Program-made: the position numbers and the translations under genes
Part shown: in pieces, positions 52,280 through 62,185 of the stretch
How the letters are laid out: each line of letters opens with the position of its first letter
Position numbering within the stretch: the first letter of the stretch is position 1
The notes under the pieces: model-generated
The model's database searches: none
What the model saw: only the letters and a program-made list of their open reading frames with translations
What the model was told of the DNA's origin: nothing
Assembly (NCBI RefSeq): GCF_010470665.1
Contig: NZ_VOPZ01000005.1
Coordinates: 216,385 to 280,384 of the forward strand
Length of the DNA stretch: 64,000 nt
Direction: 5' to 3'
Origin: Desulfovibrio sp. JC022
GTDB taxonomy: Bacteria; Desulfobacterota; Desulfovibrionia; Desulfovibrionales; Desulfovibrionaceae

Positions 52280-52632
52280 TTGAAATTTTGGAAATTGCAC
52301 CCAAGGTACTGGCCCTTAAAATCAACGGCAAAATCCACGAAGAAGACATGCAGCGGATGATTGCAGTATGCGAGAAAAAAATGGAGAGCGAGGAAAGGAT
52401 CGCCGTCTATGTAGAAGTAGTTGAAATGGGGGGAATTTCTTTCAATGCCCTTGTGGAGGACCTCAAATTCGCCCTGCCAAACCTGAAACGATTCTCCAAA
52501 AAAGCAGTCGTATCGGAAAGCAAGTGGCATGAACCGCTGATCAAGATCGGAGACAAGCTGTTTCCCTCAATCGAAGTCCGTCATTATACCCCAAAACAAA
52601 AAGAAGAAGCGATCGAATGGGTAAAAGAATAA
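52276..52632 (+). CDS. SpoIIAA-like (STAS/DUF3478) protein
   Basis: A 118-aa protein of the SpoIIAA-like fold (VLALKINGKIHEEDMQRM, then FSKKAVVSESKW). It overlaps the sensor kinase stop by 4 bp, so the two are coupled. This family includes lipid-carrier-like and anti-sigma-antagonist-like proteins. A partner role to the kinase is inferred only from the overlap. Confidence 0.83.
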   Translation: MIEILEIAPKVLALKINGKIHEEDMQRMIAVCEKKMESEERIAVYVEVVEMGGISFNALVEDLKFALPNLKRFSKKAVVSESKWHEPLIKIGDKLFPSIEVRHYTPKQKEEAIEWVKE

Positions 52633-52660
52633 CTTTTTGCAACTTTTTTTAAAAATTTTG

Positions 52661-52689
52661 TTGACAACTGAACCGAGTCTCTTTAGTAC
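52661..52689 (+). promoter_or_regulatory. Promoter of tRNA-Val/tRNA-Asp operon 2
   Basis: TTGACA at 52661-52666, 17-bp spacer, TAGTAC at 52684-52689, 14 nt before tRNA-Val. Confidence 0.7.
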
Positions 52690-52703
52690 TGTTCTCTCAC
52701 TGA

Positions 52704-52779
52704 GGGCGGATAGCTCAGTTGGGAGAGCATCGGCCTTACAAGCCGAGGGTCACAGGTTCGAGCCCTGTTCCGCCTACCA
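52704..52779 (+). tRNA. tRNA-Val (anticodon TAC), copy 2
   Basis: Identical to the tRNA-Val at 39521 over 76 nt, CCA encoded. Confidence 0.97.
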
Positions 52780-52789
52780 CCTCAGATAT

Positions 52790-52813
52790 TTAAACGTTGC
52801 TTAACACGTTTAA
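52790..52813 (+). other. Stem-loop with loop TGCTTAAC, copy 3
   Basis: TTAAACGT/ACGTTTAA, an 8-bp stem, around loop TGCTTAAC, between tRNA-Val and tRNA-Asp. Confidence 0.7.
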
Positions 52814-52821
52814 TATATAGC

Positions 52822-52898
<77 letters not shown>

Positions 52899-52911
52899 CT
52901 TTTCGCGGAGA

Positions 52912-52941
52912 AGCCATCAATCGTAAGATTGGTGGCTTTTT
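52912..52941 (+). terminator. Terminator of tRNA operon 2
   Basis: The same stem and T-run as at the other two tRNA-Asp loci. Confidence 0.92.
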
Positions 52942-53074
52942 CTTTTTTTGACAACTTGAAAAATAAACCAATAATAGCTACTCATCCCCTGAAACGATTA
53001 ATCATAATGCTGGCAACATGCCTGCATCAAAGAAAACGCCCTGCTTAAAGGGAATAAAAAAGAGTTGAAAAACA

Positions 53075-53410
53075 ATGGAAACATTACCAAATTGCCCGCA
53101 GTGTAATTCTGAATACGTATACTCCGACGGCACTTCCCTTATCTGTCCGGAATGCAGTCATGAATTTCAGCCTGAAGATGTTGCGGAAAAAGTTTATAAA
53201 GACTCAAACGGCAACGTCCTTGTTGACGGCGACACCGTCATCGTTATTCAGGACCTGAAAGTTAAAGGATCATCTTCTTCCATCAAGAAAGGAACCAAGG
53301 TCAAAAACATCAGATTAGTGGAACCTGAAGACGGAGTGCATGACATCTCCTGCAAGATTCCCGGATTCGGTGCAATGATGCTCAAAACATCAATTGTAAA
53401 AAAAGGCTGA
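53075..53410 (+). CDS. PhnA/YjdM-family zinc-ribbon protein
   Basis: A 111-aa protein. The N-terminal zinc ribbon has [13 protein letters not shown] and CPECSHEF; the C-terminal PhnA domain has [18 protein letters not shown] and ends with KTSIVKKG. Despite the historic name, a direct part in alkylphosphonate use is not established for this family. The 130 bp upstream after the tRNA terminator contain no other gene. Confidence 0.92.
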   Translation: METLPNCPQCNSEYVYSDGTSLICPECSHEFQPEDVAEKVYKDSNGNVLVDGDTVIVIQDLKVKGSSSSIKKGTKVKNIRLVEPEDGVHDISCKIPGFGAMMLKTSIVKKG

Positions 53411-53455
53411 TCAGCAGTCTTAAGTATACTGTTTCATACCCCACGACTTTTCTGC

Positions 53456-53488
53456 AAAGGCTGTATCATTTGATGCAGCCTTTTTTCG
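53456..53488 (+). terminator. Terminator of the PhnA-like gene
   Basis: AAAGGCTGTATC/GATGCAGCCTTT with one mismatch, ATTT loop, T-run. Confidence 0.85.
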
Positions 53489-53541
53489 TCTCCCTGAACA
53501 CATATTCAATCCCTATTTGTCACTTTCCCTTTACATCACCA

Positions 53542-53569
53542 TCAAGTTTATTGTTATATAATCCGATAG
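53542..53569 (+). promoter_or_regulatory. Candidate flagellar sigma-28 (FliA) promoter of first chemoreceptor
   Basis: TCAAGTTT at 53542-53549 and TCCGATAG at 53562-53569, close to the FliA consensus TAAAGTTT and GCCGATAA, but with a 12- rather than 11-bp spacer. It is about 94 nt before the chemoreceptor start. Confidence 0.5.
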
Positions 53570-53662
53570 ATAACTAACATAGGTTGTCGCACTGCAACTT
53601 ATAATTATTCTATGTCGTTTTTGAATTTTATTCTGTCATCATCAGCACGGGAGGACTTCCAT

Positions 53663-55807
53663 ATGAACTTCAGAGACTGGAGCCTGAAAAACAAAATTAT
53701 CATACCCACTTTCTGTGTGGTGGCCTTGATTCTTGCCACCAGTACGTGGATCATGACCGATCAGGCCAGAAGCCTTGCTGTTGAGCAGGCAAGTAAAGCC
53801 GCAGACACAGAAGCCAAAGGATATGGTAATGAAATTTCAGAAACACTTGGTAAAGCCCTGACTGTTACCAGAACCCTTGCCTCTATGTTTGAAGAGGGAG
53901 CTAACTACAAGATTATCCCTGACCGCGAATTCCTTGATTCCGTACTCATTCATACCCTGAAAAAGCATCCCGGACTTTCCGGGGCGTGGTGCACCTTTCC
54001 CGGCAAAAGCAGCTATGATGACCGGGAACAGGAATATATGGACAAATACAAAGGTGCATACCGCAACTGGTATTACCGGGACGGTGGGTCCATAGCTGCA
54101 TCCTATGTCGGTGATGAAGACCTTTCCGGACAGGCATGGTTTGAGAAACCTATGTCCGGCAATGTGGAAACCCTCTCTGAACCTTATCCCTGGGAAGTGG
54201 ACGGCAAAACATTCTGGCTCTGCTCCACCGGATATCCGGTAAAGAAAAAAGGACGCAACATCGGTATCGTTGGTGTTGATTTCTACCTTAATGATCTGCT
54301 GGAAACGGTCCTCCAAATCAAACCCTTCGAAACCGGTTACGCATACCTTGTCACCAACAAAGGAACCATCGTTGCCCATCCAGATTCCGAACTGCAAACC
54401 AAAAACATTCTTGAAAGGGTAAATAATAAACATAAGAACAACGTTGAGAATGCCATTACTAACGGCAGAGCATATTCTTACGTAGCTGAATCTGCCGCTG
54501 GCAACATGGAATACATAACCTATGCCCCCATCAAAGTAGGCAAGACATCCTTCCCATGGTCCATCGCACTGGTTATTCCCATGGATAAGGTAGAAGCACA
54601 GGCTAACGCCATTGCCCATAACAGCCTCATCGTCAGCGTGGTTGCAATTCTCATCCTGTTGGGAATTCTCTTCATTCTGGCCGGAGTAATCAGCAAGCCA
54701 ATTCTTAAGACTGCCGACTACACTACCCATGTAGCTGAAGGAAATTTGGATGCCCCCCTGGATATCAACCAGAAAGATGAAATTGGACGCATGGCTGATT
54801 CTTTGCGGGATATGGTCGGAGAGCTCAAAAAGACCATTCTCAAGGCCGAAGATGAAACCCGCAAGGCGGAAGATGAATCTGCAAAGGCCCGCGAAGCAAC
54901 AGCCGAGGCTGAAAAGGCCCGCGCCAAAGCGGACATGGCCAGAAGCGAAGGGCTGCACCACGCCGCAGATCGAGTCGAGCAGGTTCTGGAACGGGTTGTT
55001 TCTGCATCTGAACAGATGTCAGTACAATCCAATGAAATGCTGCAAGGCTCTGAAATCCAGAGTGACCGTATCGCTTCCACTGCAACAGCCATGGAAGAAA
55101 TGAATGCCACCGTGCTGGAAATCGCCCGTAACGCCAGTGACGCAGCAGAAGCAAGCACTGAAGCGCAGGACAAAGCCAAAGACGGGGCATCTGTAGTTGA
55201 TAAATCAAAAACTTCCCTGAACCAAACTGTAGCCGAGGTCAACAGCCTCAAAAACAACATGGAAGAACTGGGCAAGCAGGCTAAGGGCACTGAAACCATT
55301 GTCGGTGTAATTACCGATATTGCTGACCAGACCAACCTGCTGGCCCTTAACGCAGCTATTGAAGCTGCCCGTGCAGGCGAGGCAGGACGAGGTTTTGCGG
55401 TTGTTGCGGATGAAGTGCGCAAGCTGGCTGAAAAAACCATGACCGCCACCGGAGAGGTTTCCAATTCTATCAATGCCATTCAACGTGTTGCCGGAGAAAA
55501 CATTCGCTCCATGGAAACGGTATACAAACGTATTGAAGAAGCAAATGAATTCTCAGAAAGCTCAGGTGGAGTGTTGAAGGAAATTGTAGGAGGAGCCGAG
55601 GAAAGCGCGATCCAGATTCAAAGCATTGCCACCGCTGCCGAGGAACAATCCGCGACTTCCGAGGAGATCAACAACTCTGTTGAGGAAATCAGCCGCATCA
55701 CTGCTGAGACAGCCAATGGAGCACGTGAATTTGCTTTAGCCCTTGAGTCCCTTGCCGAACAGGTCTCTGAAATGAAAAATATTGTGGATGACCTTAAAGA
55801 CGAATAA
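53663..55807 (+). CDS. Methyl-accepting chemotaxis protein with dCache sensor, paralogue 1
   Basis: A 714-aa membrane receptor; ATG at 53663 with GGGAGGA. Transmembrane helices at about 12-31 and 322-345 flank a periplasmic dCache domain (RNWYYRDGG and [10 protein letters not shown] recall the amino-acid-binding dCache motif). A HAMP domain, a charged helical linker (repeats of KAEDE/KARE), and the signalling hairpin with [16 protein letters not shown] follow. There is no C-terminal CheR pentapeptide. It senses a small ligand and controls CheA. It is a close paralogue of the receptor downstream. Confidence 0.96.
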   Translation: MNFRDWSLKNKIIIPTFCVVALILATSTWIMTDQARSLAVEQASKAADTEAKGYGNEISETLGKALTVTRTLASMFEEGANYKIIPDREFLDSVLIHTLKKHPGLSGAWCTFPGKSSYDDREQEYMDKYKGAYRNWYYRDGGSIAASYVGDEDLSGQAWFEKPMSGNVETLSEPYPWEVDGKTFWLCSTGYPVKKKGRNIGIVGVDFYLNDLLETVLQIKPFETGYAYLVTNKGTIVAHPDSELQTKNILERVNNKHKNNVENAITNGRAYSYVAESAAGNMEYITYAPIKVGKTSFPWSIALVIPMDKVEAQANAIAHNSLIVSVVAILILLGILFILAGVISKPILKTADYTTHVAEGNLDAPLDINQKDEIGRMADSLRDMVGELKKTILKAEDETRKAEDESAKAREATAEAEKARAKADMARSEGLHHAADRVEQVLERVVSASEQMSVQSNEMLQGSEIQSDRIASTATAMEEMNATVLEIARNASDAAEASTEAQDKAKDGASVVDKSKTSLNQTVAEVNSLKNNMEELGKQAKGTETIVGVITDIADQTNLLALNAAIEAARAGEAGRGFAVVADEVRKLAEKTMTATGEVSNSINAIQRVAGENIRSMETVYKRIEEANEFSESSGGVLKEIVGGAEESAIQIQSIATAAEEQSATSEEINNSVEEISRITAETANGAREFALALESLAEQVSEMKNIVDDLKDE

Positions 55808-55830
55808 ATAATAGCTGACATAAACAGACT

Positions 55831-55868
55831 AAAGGGCCGCATCGAATGATGCGGCCCTTTTTTTTAAT
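55831..55868 (+). terminator. Terminator of first chemoreceptor gene
   Basis: AAAGGGCCGCATC/GATGCGGCCCTTT, GAAT loop, long T-run. Confidence 0.93.
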
Positions 55869-56008
55869 TTTTATCCCTCCTCCCCTTTACTTTTCCATCA
55901 AGATTGACGAAGGGAGTTAAGCACTCTCTAAACAACTGTAATACCAAACAAAAACACGACAAACATGTCCGAAGTGCGCCTATTTTGTCGCAGCCAAAAG
56001 GGGATTTT

Positions 56009-58150
56009 ATGAATTTCAAAAATTGGAGCTTAAAGACAAAAATTATACTACCCACTTTTTGTATTGTGGCCCTGATTCTGTCCGCAAGTACGTGGGTAAT
56101 GACCAATCAAGCCAAAGAACTGGCCGTCAAGCAAGCCAGCAAAGCTGCCGACCATGTTGCCAGAGGATACGGTAATGAAATTGCCGAAACCATGAGTAAA
56201 GCCCTGACTGTTACCAGAACACTGGGCATCATGTTTGACGAAGGTGCCAACTATGAAGTTATACCGGACCGTGAGTACCTTGATTCAGTTCTGGTAGGAG
56301 TTCTCGACCGCCATCCCGGCCTTGCTGGATCTTGGTGCGCTTTTCCTCCCGACATTTATGACGGACGGGAAGATCAATACATGGACAAATACAACGGGGC
56401 TTACCGCAACTGGTATCACCGAGATGGCGGTCGCGTTGCCGAAGTTTTTGTAGGTGATAAAGACGTCTCCAATGTGGGCTGGTTCAAAAATCCCATGTCC
56501 GGAAATGTAGAAACAATTACCGAACCCTACCCATGGAAAATTGAAGGTAAAACATTCTGGCTCTGCTCTACCGGGATTCCGGTCAAAAAAAAGGGCAGAA
56601 ACATCGGAGTTGTTGGAGTAGACTTTTACCTGAATGATCTTCAGGATACCGTCCTTGAAATCCGGCCCTTTGAGACCGGATATGCCTATCTGGTAACCAA
56701 CAAAGGCAACATAGTGGCCCATCCGGATTCCGAGTTACAAGCAAAAAACCTCAGTGATATAATTGAAGGCAAAAACAGGCGCGAAATCGTGAATGCCATT
56801 GAAAACGGCAGGAATTATTCATACGTGTCTGAATCAGAAGCAGGGGAAAGACAATACATAACCTACGCCCCCATCAAAGTCGGGAAGACTTCTTATCCGT
56901 GGTCCATCGCACTGGTGATTCCCATGGACAAAGTGGAAGCACAGGCCAATGCCATTGCCCAAAACAGCCTGATCGTCAGCGGGATTTCCATTGTCATTCT
57001 GCTGGTAATCCTCTTTGTGCTGGCCGGACTGATCAGCAACCCCATCCTCAAGACCGCCGCCTACACCGGCAAAGTTGCCGAAGGTGAACTCGATGCCCCC
57101 CTCGACATCAGCCAGAAAGATGAAATCGGGCACATGGCCGATTCCCTGCGGGCCATGGTCGGGGAACTCAAAAAGACCATCCACAAAGCCGAAGATGAAA
57201 CGCGCAAGGCCGAGGAAGAATCCGCAAAAGCACGCAAGGCAACTGCCGGAGCTGAAAAAGCCCGCGCCAAAGCGGACATGGCCAGAAGCGAAGGGTTGCA
57301 CCACGCTGCTGACCGGGTAGAAATGGTCCTTGAAAAGGTTGTGTCCGCCTCTGAGCAGATGTCCGTGCAATCAAATGAACTGCTGGGAGGGGCTGAAATC
57401 CAGAGCGACCGTATCACTTCCACTGCTACTGCCATGGAAGAAATGAATGCCACCGTGTTGGAAATTGCCCGCAACGCAGCAGATGCAGCAGCAGAAAGTA
57501 CCGAAGCTCAGGATCAAGCCAAAGACGGAGCCGAGGTTGTAGATAAATCTAAAAACGCATTGGACCAGACAGTATCCGAAGTCAACAACCTCAAGGGCAA
57601 TATGGAAGAACTGGGTAAGCAGGCCAAAGGAACCGAAGCCATTGTCGGGGTAATCACCGACATTGCCGACCAGACCAACCTGCTGGCCCTAAACGCCGCC
57701 ATTGAAGCTGCCCGCGCAGGTGAAGCCGGACGCGGATTCGCAGTTGTTGCGGACGAAGTGCGCAAGCTGGCTGAAAAAACCATGACCGCCACCGGGGAAG
57801 TCTCTAATTCCATCGGTGCCATCCAGCGCGTTGCCGGAGAAAATATCCGCTCCATGGAAACGGTTTACAAACATATTGAAGAAGCCAACAATTTCTCAGA
57901 AAACTCCGGTACTGTGTTACAGGAAATCGTAACCGGGGCTGAAGAAAGCGCGGTCCAGATTCAAAGCATTGCCACTGCCGCCGAAGAACAATCAGCCACT
58001 TCCGAAGAGATTAACAGTTCAATCGAAGAAATAAGCCGCATTACTTCAGAAACAACTAACAGTGCCCGTGAATTCGCCCTCGCACTGGAGTCTCTCGCCG
58101 AGCAGGTATCAGAAATGCAGAGCATTGTGGAAGACCTGAAAGCGGAATAA
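56009..58150 (+). CDS. Methyl-accepting chemotaxis protein with dCache sensor, paralogue 2
   Basis: A 713-aa receptor of the same layout as the previous one; ATG at 56009 after AAGGGG. The two proteins align end to end: N-terminus [11 protein letters not shown] versus [11 protein letters not shown], nearly identical signalling domains, and a less conserved dCache domain ([15 protein letters not shown] versus [15 protein letters not shown]). This pattern suggests tandem duplication followed by change of ligand specificity. It has its own terminator. Confidence 0.96.
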   Translation: MNFKNWSLKTKIILPTFCIVALILSASTWVMTNQAKELAVKQASKAADHVARGYGNEIAETMSKALTVTRTLGIMFDEGANYEVIPDREYLDSVLVGVLDRHPGLAGSWCAFPPDIYDGREDQYMDKYNGAYRNWYHRDGGRVAEVFVGDKDVSNVGWFKNPMSGNVETITEPYPWKIEGKTFWLCSTGIPVKKKGRNIGVVGVDFYLNDLQDTVLEIRPFETGYAYLVTNKGNIVAHPDSELQAKNLSDIIEGKNRREIVNAIENGRNYSYVSESEAGERQYITYAPIKVGKTSYPWSIALVIPMDKVEAQANAIAQNSLIVSGISIVILLVILFVLAGLISNPILKTAAYTGKVAEGELDAPLDISQKDEIGHMADSLRAMVGELKKTIHKAEDETRKAEEESAKARKATAGAEKARAKADMARSEGLHHAADRVEMVLEKVVSASEQMSVQSNELLGGAEIQSDRITSTATAMEEMNATVLEIARNAADAAAESTEAQDQAKDGAEVVDKSKNALDQTVSEVNNLKGNMEELGKQAKGTEAIVGVITDIADQTNLLALNAAIEAARAGEAGRGFAVVADEVRKLAEKTMTATGEVSNSIGAIQRVAGENIRSMETVYKHIEEANNFSENSGTVLQEIVTGAEESAVQIQSIATAAEEQSATSEEINSSIEEISRITSETTNSAREFALALESLAEQVSEMQSIVEDLKAE

Positions 58151-58169
58151 ACAAATAAATACAATTATT

Positions 58170-58212
58170 AAACAAAACACCCGGAACAATTCTGTTCCGG
58201 GTGTTTTGTTTA
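58170..58212. terminator. Bidirectional terminator after second chemoreceptor
   Basis: AAACAAAACACCCGGAACA pairs with TGTTCCGGGTGTTTTGTTT; A- and T-rich outer stem serves both this gene and the convergent aldo/keto reductase. Confidence 0.92.
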
Positions 58213-58260
58213 ATCCGATCAGGGAGTTCAAAGGAAATTATCCCCAGCAAATCAGCGCGC

Positions 58261-59106
58261 CTAATACTCTTCGTAATAAGCGGGATGCTGATCTTTGCGC
58301 CTGCCGTCCGGTCTATCCAGCCCGTTGAGGACGTCCATTTCCTCAGCAGTCAATTCAAAATCAAAGACGCTGATATTTTCCAGCTGCCGCGCCGGGGAGG
58401 TTGCCTTGGGAATGGGAACCGCTCCCAATTGTACGTGCCAACGCAGGATGACCTGAGCCACGCTTTTTCCGTGACTCTCGGCAATAGCCTTGATTACCGG
58501 TTCCTGCATGGCGGAATTATCTCGGCCCAGTGGACTCCATGACTGAGTGATAATCCCATGTTCATCATGCCAAGCGCGCTGCTCCTGCTGCGTAAAATAT
58601 GGATGCAGCTCAATTTGATTCACTGCCGGAGCCACCCCGGTTTCATCAATTAACCGCTGCATGTGCTCAGGCAGGAAATTACTGCACCCGATGGAACGGA
58701 CCAATCCCCTTTTACGGGCTTCGATCAAGGCCTGCCAAGCTTCCACATAAAGATCCTGACTGGGATTAGGCCAATGAACCAAATAGAAATCATAATAATC
58801 CAGCCCGGCCCGATAGAGCGACTCTTCCACGGAATAAAGGGCTTCGTTGTAGCGATGGCGCAATCCGGGAACCTTGGAGGTAACCAGCAGCTTTTCCCGG
58901 TCCACTCCGCTACGGCGGACAGCCTCCCCCATCGCTCCTTCGTTCTCATATTTAAAAGCGGAATCCAACAGACGGTATCCGGCCTGTATGGCATTAACCA
59001 TGGTCTCAACGCCGGAGGAACCGTTCAGCTTGTAAGTTCCGAATCCCAAGGCGGGAATGCTCTTCCCGTCATTCATTTTCAGTTCGGGTATGGATATATC
59101 ACTCAT
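58261..59106 (-). CDS. Aldo/keto reductase
   Basis: A 281-aa NADPH-dependent oxidoreductase. Catalytic tetrad: Asp in LLDSAFKYENE, Tyr in the same motif, Lys in VTSKVPG, His in YLVHWPNPS. The nucleotide loop IPKATSPARQLENI lies near the C-terminus. The ATG follows GGGAGAATTCC. Substrates are small aldehydes or ketones such as methylglyoxal or 2,5-diketo-D-gluconate-like compounds. Upstream is the alkyltransferase-like gene. Confidence 0.95.
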   Translation of the reverse strand: MSDISIPELKMNDGKSIPALGFGTYKLNGSSGVETMVNAIQAGYRLLDSAFKYENEGAMGEAVRRSGVDREKLLVTSKVPGLRHRYNEALYSVEESLYRAGLDYYDFYLVHWPNPSQDLYVEAWQALIEARKRGLVRSIGCSNFLPEHMQRLIDETGVAPAVNQIELHPYFTQQEQRAWHDEHGIITQSWSPLGRDNSAMQEPVIKAIAESHGKSVAQVILRWHVQLGAVPIPKATSPARQLENISVFDFELTAEEMDVLNGLDRPDGRRKDQHPAYYEEY

Positions 59107-59121
59107 GGAATTCTCCCTCTA

Positions 59122-59457
59122 TTATTCATTCAGACAAATTACGGACTCGGGCATCCAAAGGTAAATTTCAAGATCAATCCGCTTATCAAGACCGAAATCA
59201 ACCCCTTCGCGCTCAAGCAGTTCACGCTGCCTTTCATACCCCTGTCCGGGTTTGAGGGAAATCAGCCCCTCACGATTGACCACCCGGTGCCATGGCAATC
59301 CTTCTTTTTGTGAGCAGGTATGCAGAATTCGCACAACCTGCCGCGCCGCACGGGAATTCCCTGCCAGAGCAGCGACCTTGCCGTAAGAGCAGACCTTACC
59401 TTTTGGAATGGCCCTGATGACTTCGATCACCTTTTCAGTAAAAATATGCTTACCCAT
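59122..59457 (-). CDS. Alkyltransferase-like protein (MGMT family without active cysteine)
   Basis: A 111-aa protein; start at 59457 gives MGKHIFTEKV, though the frame is open for 17 more codons and the ribosome site is not decisive. The fold matches the DNA-binding domain of O6-methylguanine methyltransferase (IPKGKVCSYGKVAALAG, RAARQVVRIL), but the active PCHR is PWHR here. ATL proteins bind O6-alkylguanine and hand it to nucleotide excision repair. It is upstream of the aldo/keto reductase, 15 bp apart. Confidence 0.93.
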   Translation of the reverse strand: MGKHIFTEKVIEVIRAIPKGKVCSYGKVAALAGNSRAARQVVRILHTCSQKEGLPWHRVVNREGLISLKPGQGYERQRELLEREGVDFGLDKRIDLEIYLWMPESVICLNE

Positions 59458-59671
59458 TTTACCAGTTACCAGCCTTTTGAGATCAACGATCCATCCAATT
59501 AAAAACAAAATTTCTTTCTACGCAAGTTGTCATGTTATTATTTTCAGCTGAAATTTTTAAGAAAATCAAACAGCAATGAATAGCAATTTTTTACAAGACC
59601 GCCGGAAACAGGCAGGCTAACTTGTCTTTCACTTATGTTTATGCAACTCTTCCGGTCAAGCGGTACTACTT

Positions 59672-60487
59672 ATGAATAAAGGGATAATCAGATACCTGCG
59701 CCCCGAAGCCATCGAGGGCCTTGAAATTCAGGAAGTCATCAATTCCAATCATTCCTTCCCGAACCATACCCACGGATTTCATTCCGTAGGGGTCATGGAG
59801 GCGGGCGGCTGTTATTGCCGTCAGCCCGGATCGGGCAGCTCCTTTGTGCGCGGCGGAGAAATAGCATTATTTAATCCCGGCCTTGTCCACTCCGGGGTAA
59901 TTACGGACTCCGACACCCGCCTCACCTACCGAGTCTTCAGCTTTGAAAATACCTTATTTAAAAAGGCCCTGCGTGATTTAAACGAAACGGAAAATCTGCC
60001 GGAATTCAGCTCAGTGGTAACCGAAGACAAGCTGACTACCGGAACACTGACGGAACTCAATTATGCCGCGTCATCCATTAAAAGCAGATTGTCCATTGAT
60101 ACGGCCCTTGCCCGTGCAGCAGCGGCTCTTTTGACCCGTCACTGCGAAACACAATCCAGAGTCCCGCGCACCGAAGAACCCACAGCAGTAAAAAAAGCCC
60201 GCGAATACCTCAACGAAAACCTCTCTGAAAAGGTATCCCTTGATGAACTTTCGCAGGCCACCGGACTCTCACGTTATCATTTACTGCGGGTATTTCGAAA
60301 AGCAACCGGACTTCCACCGCACAGCTATCATCTGCAATTGCGCATTGAACACGCCAAAAAACTGCTTCGCTCCGGCATGCCCTTTGCCGAGACCGCCCTG
60401 CAAAGCGGATTCTCAGACCAGAGCCACTTCAGCAACACCTTCCGACGCTACACCGGGGCCACTCCTTCACAATATACCTGTATTTAA
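59672..60487 (+). CDS. AraC-family transcription regulator
   Basis: A 271-aa regulator. The N-terminal cupin-like ligand domain (FPNHTHGFHSVGVMEAGG, FNPGLVHSG) is followed by two helix-turn-helix motifs in about 170-268 (VSLDELSQATGLSRYHLLRVFRKATG shortened here; AETALQSGFSDQSHFSNTFRRYTGATP). It is upstream of an EamA exporter and convergent with the hemerythrin. It may control the exporter, by analogy with other AraC/EamA neighbours. Confidence 0.93.
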   Translation: MNKGIIRYLRPEAIEGLEIQEVINSNHSFPNHTHGFHSVGVMEAGGCYCRQPGSGSSFVRGGEIALFNPGLVHSGVITDSDTRLTYRVFSFENTLFKKALRDLNETENLPEFSSVVTEDKLTTGTLTELNYAASSIKSRLSIDTALARAAAALLTRHCETQSRVPRTEEPTAVKKAREYLNENLSEKVSLDELSQATGLSRYHLLRVFRKATGLPPHSYHLQLRIEHAKKLLRSGMPFAETALQSGFSDQSHFSNTFRRYTGATPSQYTCI

Positions 60488-60876
60488 TTACTGCTGATGT
60501 AATCCATATATTTCTGATCACTGTTAAGAATATGACCCACAAGCCAGTTATTCAAATATTCCAGCATATCCTGAAAGGGCACATAGGTATTATAAACAGC
60601 TTCCGCATAATCCTCGACCTGACCGATAAACCCCTCATGCTCTTTGATATGATCAGCAAGGCCGGGATAGCCATTATCGCGCATAAATTTTTCCTCATCC
60701 CGAAAATGTTCCTGCGCGTATTTTAACATCCGGCTCAGGCAGGTATAAGCGGCACCTTCTTTTTCTCCCGGTCCTGCTTCTGCTAATTCATTAAGCATAA
60801 CAAAGAGAGACTTGTGCTGTTCATCAATCAACTCGTTCCCAATACTGTATTCATCTTTCCATTCTACTAACGCCAT
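60484..60876 (-). CDS. Bacteriohemerythrin
   Basis: A 130-aa oxygen-binding di-iron protein; start at 60876 with GAGGAGG. Iron ligands: H in EQHKSLF, HFRDEE, HIKEH and HILNSD. Reversible oxygen binding could store, deliver or remove oxygen in this anaerobe. Its stop overlaps the AraC stop by 4 bp on the opposite strand, with no terminator between, so the two mRNAs would be complementary at their 3' ends. Confidence 0.95.
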   Translation of the reverse strand: MALVEWKDEYSIGNELIDEQHKSLFVMLNELAEAGPGEKEGAAYTCLSRMLKYAQEHFRDEEKFMRDNGYPGLADHIKEHEGFIGQVEDYAEAVYNTYVPFQDMLEYLNNWLVGHILNSDQKYMDYISSN

Positions 60877-61021
60877 AAGGAACCTCCTCTTTATATAAAG
60901 ATAAACATCTATAGGCAAAAAAGTACTGCTTTCCCGAAATTTCCACCAATTAAACAAAAAGCAATATTCTCCAAGACCGTAATTAAACAAGCAGTTACCT
61001 TTCTATTTAAGGAGAGAACGT

Positions 61022-61963
61022 ATGAACGCTACCAGATCGAATAAAAACATAATTCCCGTAATTGCCATACTGGGCGCGGTACTGCTCTGGGGCAGTTCCT
61101 TTGCAGCCATGAAACATCTTGTGGGCAGCATGAATCCATGGGCGGTAATGTGGATACGCACAGGCATAGCCACTCTTGTGCTCACCCCTTTCACCTCACG
61201 GCTGGCCGGTCCGATCAAAAAAGGGAAGGACAAATTCGCGCTGGCCCTGATGGCCCTGTTCATGCCCTGCCTCTACTTCCTTTCCGAATCCTATGCTCTG
61301 ACCTTCACCACCGCCACACAGGCCGGACTCATATCCGCTTCCCTGCCGCTGATGGTCTCGGCTGGAGCCGGATTTTTTTTCAAAGAAAAAACAACTCCCG
61401 CCGGATGGATCGGACTGGCTCTTTCCATGCTCGGAGTGACCGTGCTGACCTTGAGCGGCACCCCTTCGAGTAACGGCTCAAACCCTGCTCTGGGTAATAT
61501 ACTGGAACTTCTCGCCATGATCTGCGCCGCCGGATACATGCTGCTGGTCAAAAGGCTTTCAGCCCACTACGGCCCATGGACATTGACTGCTGTGCAGAAC
61601 TGTGCCGGTTGCATTTTCTTCCTGCCCGGACTGTACCTGCTCCTGCGGGACGGACTTGGTTCCGATCCGCTGCATGTTCTTATGATAGCCGGATATCTGG
61701 GGGCTTTTGTCACCCTCGGAGCCTTCGGACTGTATAACGTAGGAATGAGTTGTCTTCCCGCAGGCAAGGCTTCGGCATTCATCAATCTTGTTCCGGCCAT
61801 TGCCGCCTTCTTCGGCTGGCTCCTGCTGGATGAAACCTTGAATTTCACCCAGCTCATGGCCTCGGCTATCATTTTTGCCGGAGTGGGGCTGGCCCAGAGC
61901 GGAGGTAAGCTCAGCTGGAAACCATCCCCCCTTTCACCACGCAAAAACATATTGAAGCAATAA
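61022..61963 (+). CDS. EamA/DMT-family transporter
   Basis: A 313-aa protein with ten predicted helices in two EamA halves: LGAVLLWGSSFAAMKHLVG opens the first, LELLAMICAAGYMLLVKRLSA the second. GGAGAG precedes the ATG. Members export amino acids, drugs or metabolites. It is a single gene ending in a strong terminator. Confidence 0.93.
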   Translation: MNATRSNKNIIPVIAILGAVLLWGSSFAAMKHLVGSMNPWAVMWIRTGIATLVLTPFTSRLAGPIKKGKDKFALALMALFMPCLYFLSESYALTFTTATQAGLISASLPLMVSAGAGFFFKEKTTPAGWIGLALSMLGVTVLTLSGTPSSNGSNPALGNILELLAMICAAGYMLLVKRLSAHYGPWTLTAVQNCAGCIFFLPGLYLLLRDGLGSDPLHVLMIAGYLGAFVTLGAFGLYNVGMSCLPAGKASAFINLVPAIAAFFGWLLLDETLNFTQLMASAIIFAGVGLAQSGGKLSWKPSPLSPRKNILKQ

Positions 61964-61994
61964 AACTGATTTTTCCTCGAAATACCCCCTGCAA

Positions 61995-62028
61995 TCCCGG
62001 CAAAAGATTCATTTTGCCGGGATTTTTT
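61995..62028 (+). terminator. Terminator of EamA gene
   Basis: TCCCGGCAAAA/TTTTGCCGGGA stem, GATTCA loop, then T-run. Confidence 0.93.
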
Positions 62029-62185
62029 GCTGAAAAGACACACCCAAACGTACGCAAAACAACCTTTTATAAATTAGACTTTTATAGTAAGTTACACAGT
62101 ATAGGCGATACATGGATCAGCATAGACCTTTATTGAAGGAACAAGCTTTGCTTCCCTGCACAGATTTCATTAATCCGGGGTAATT

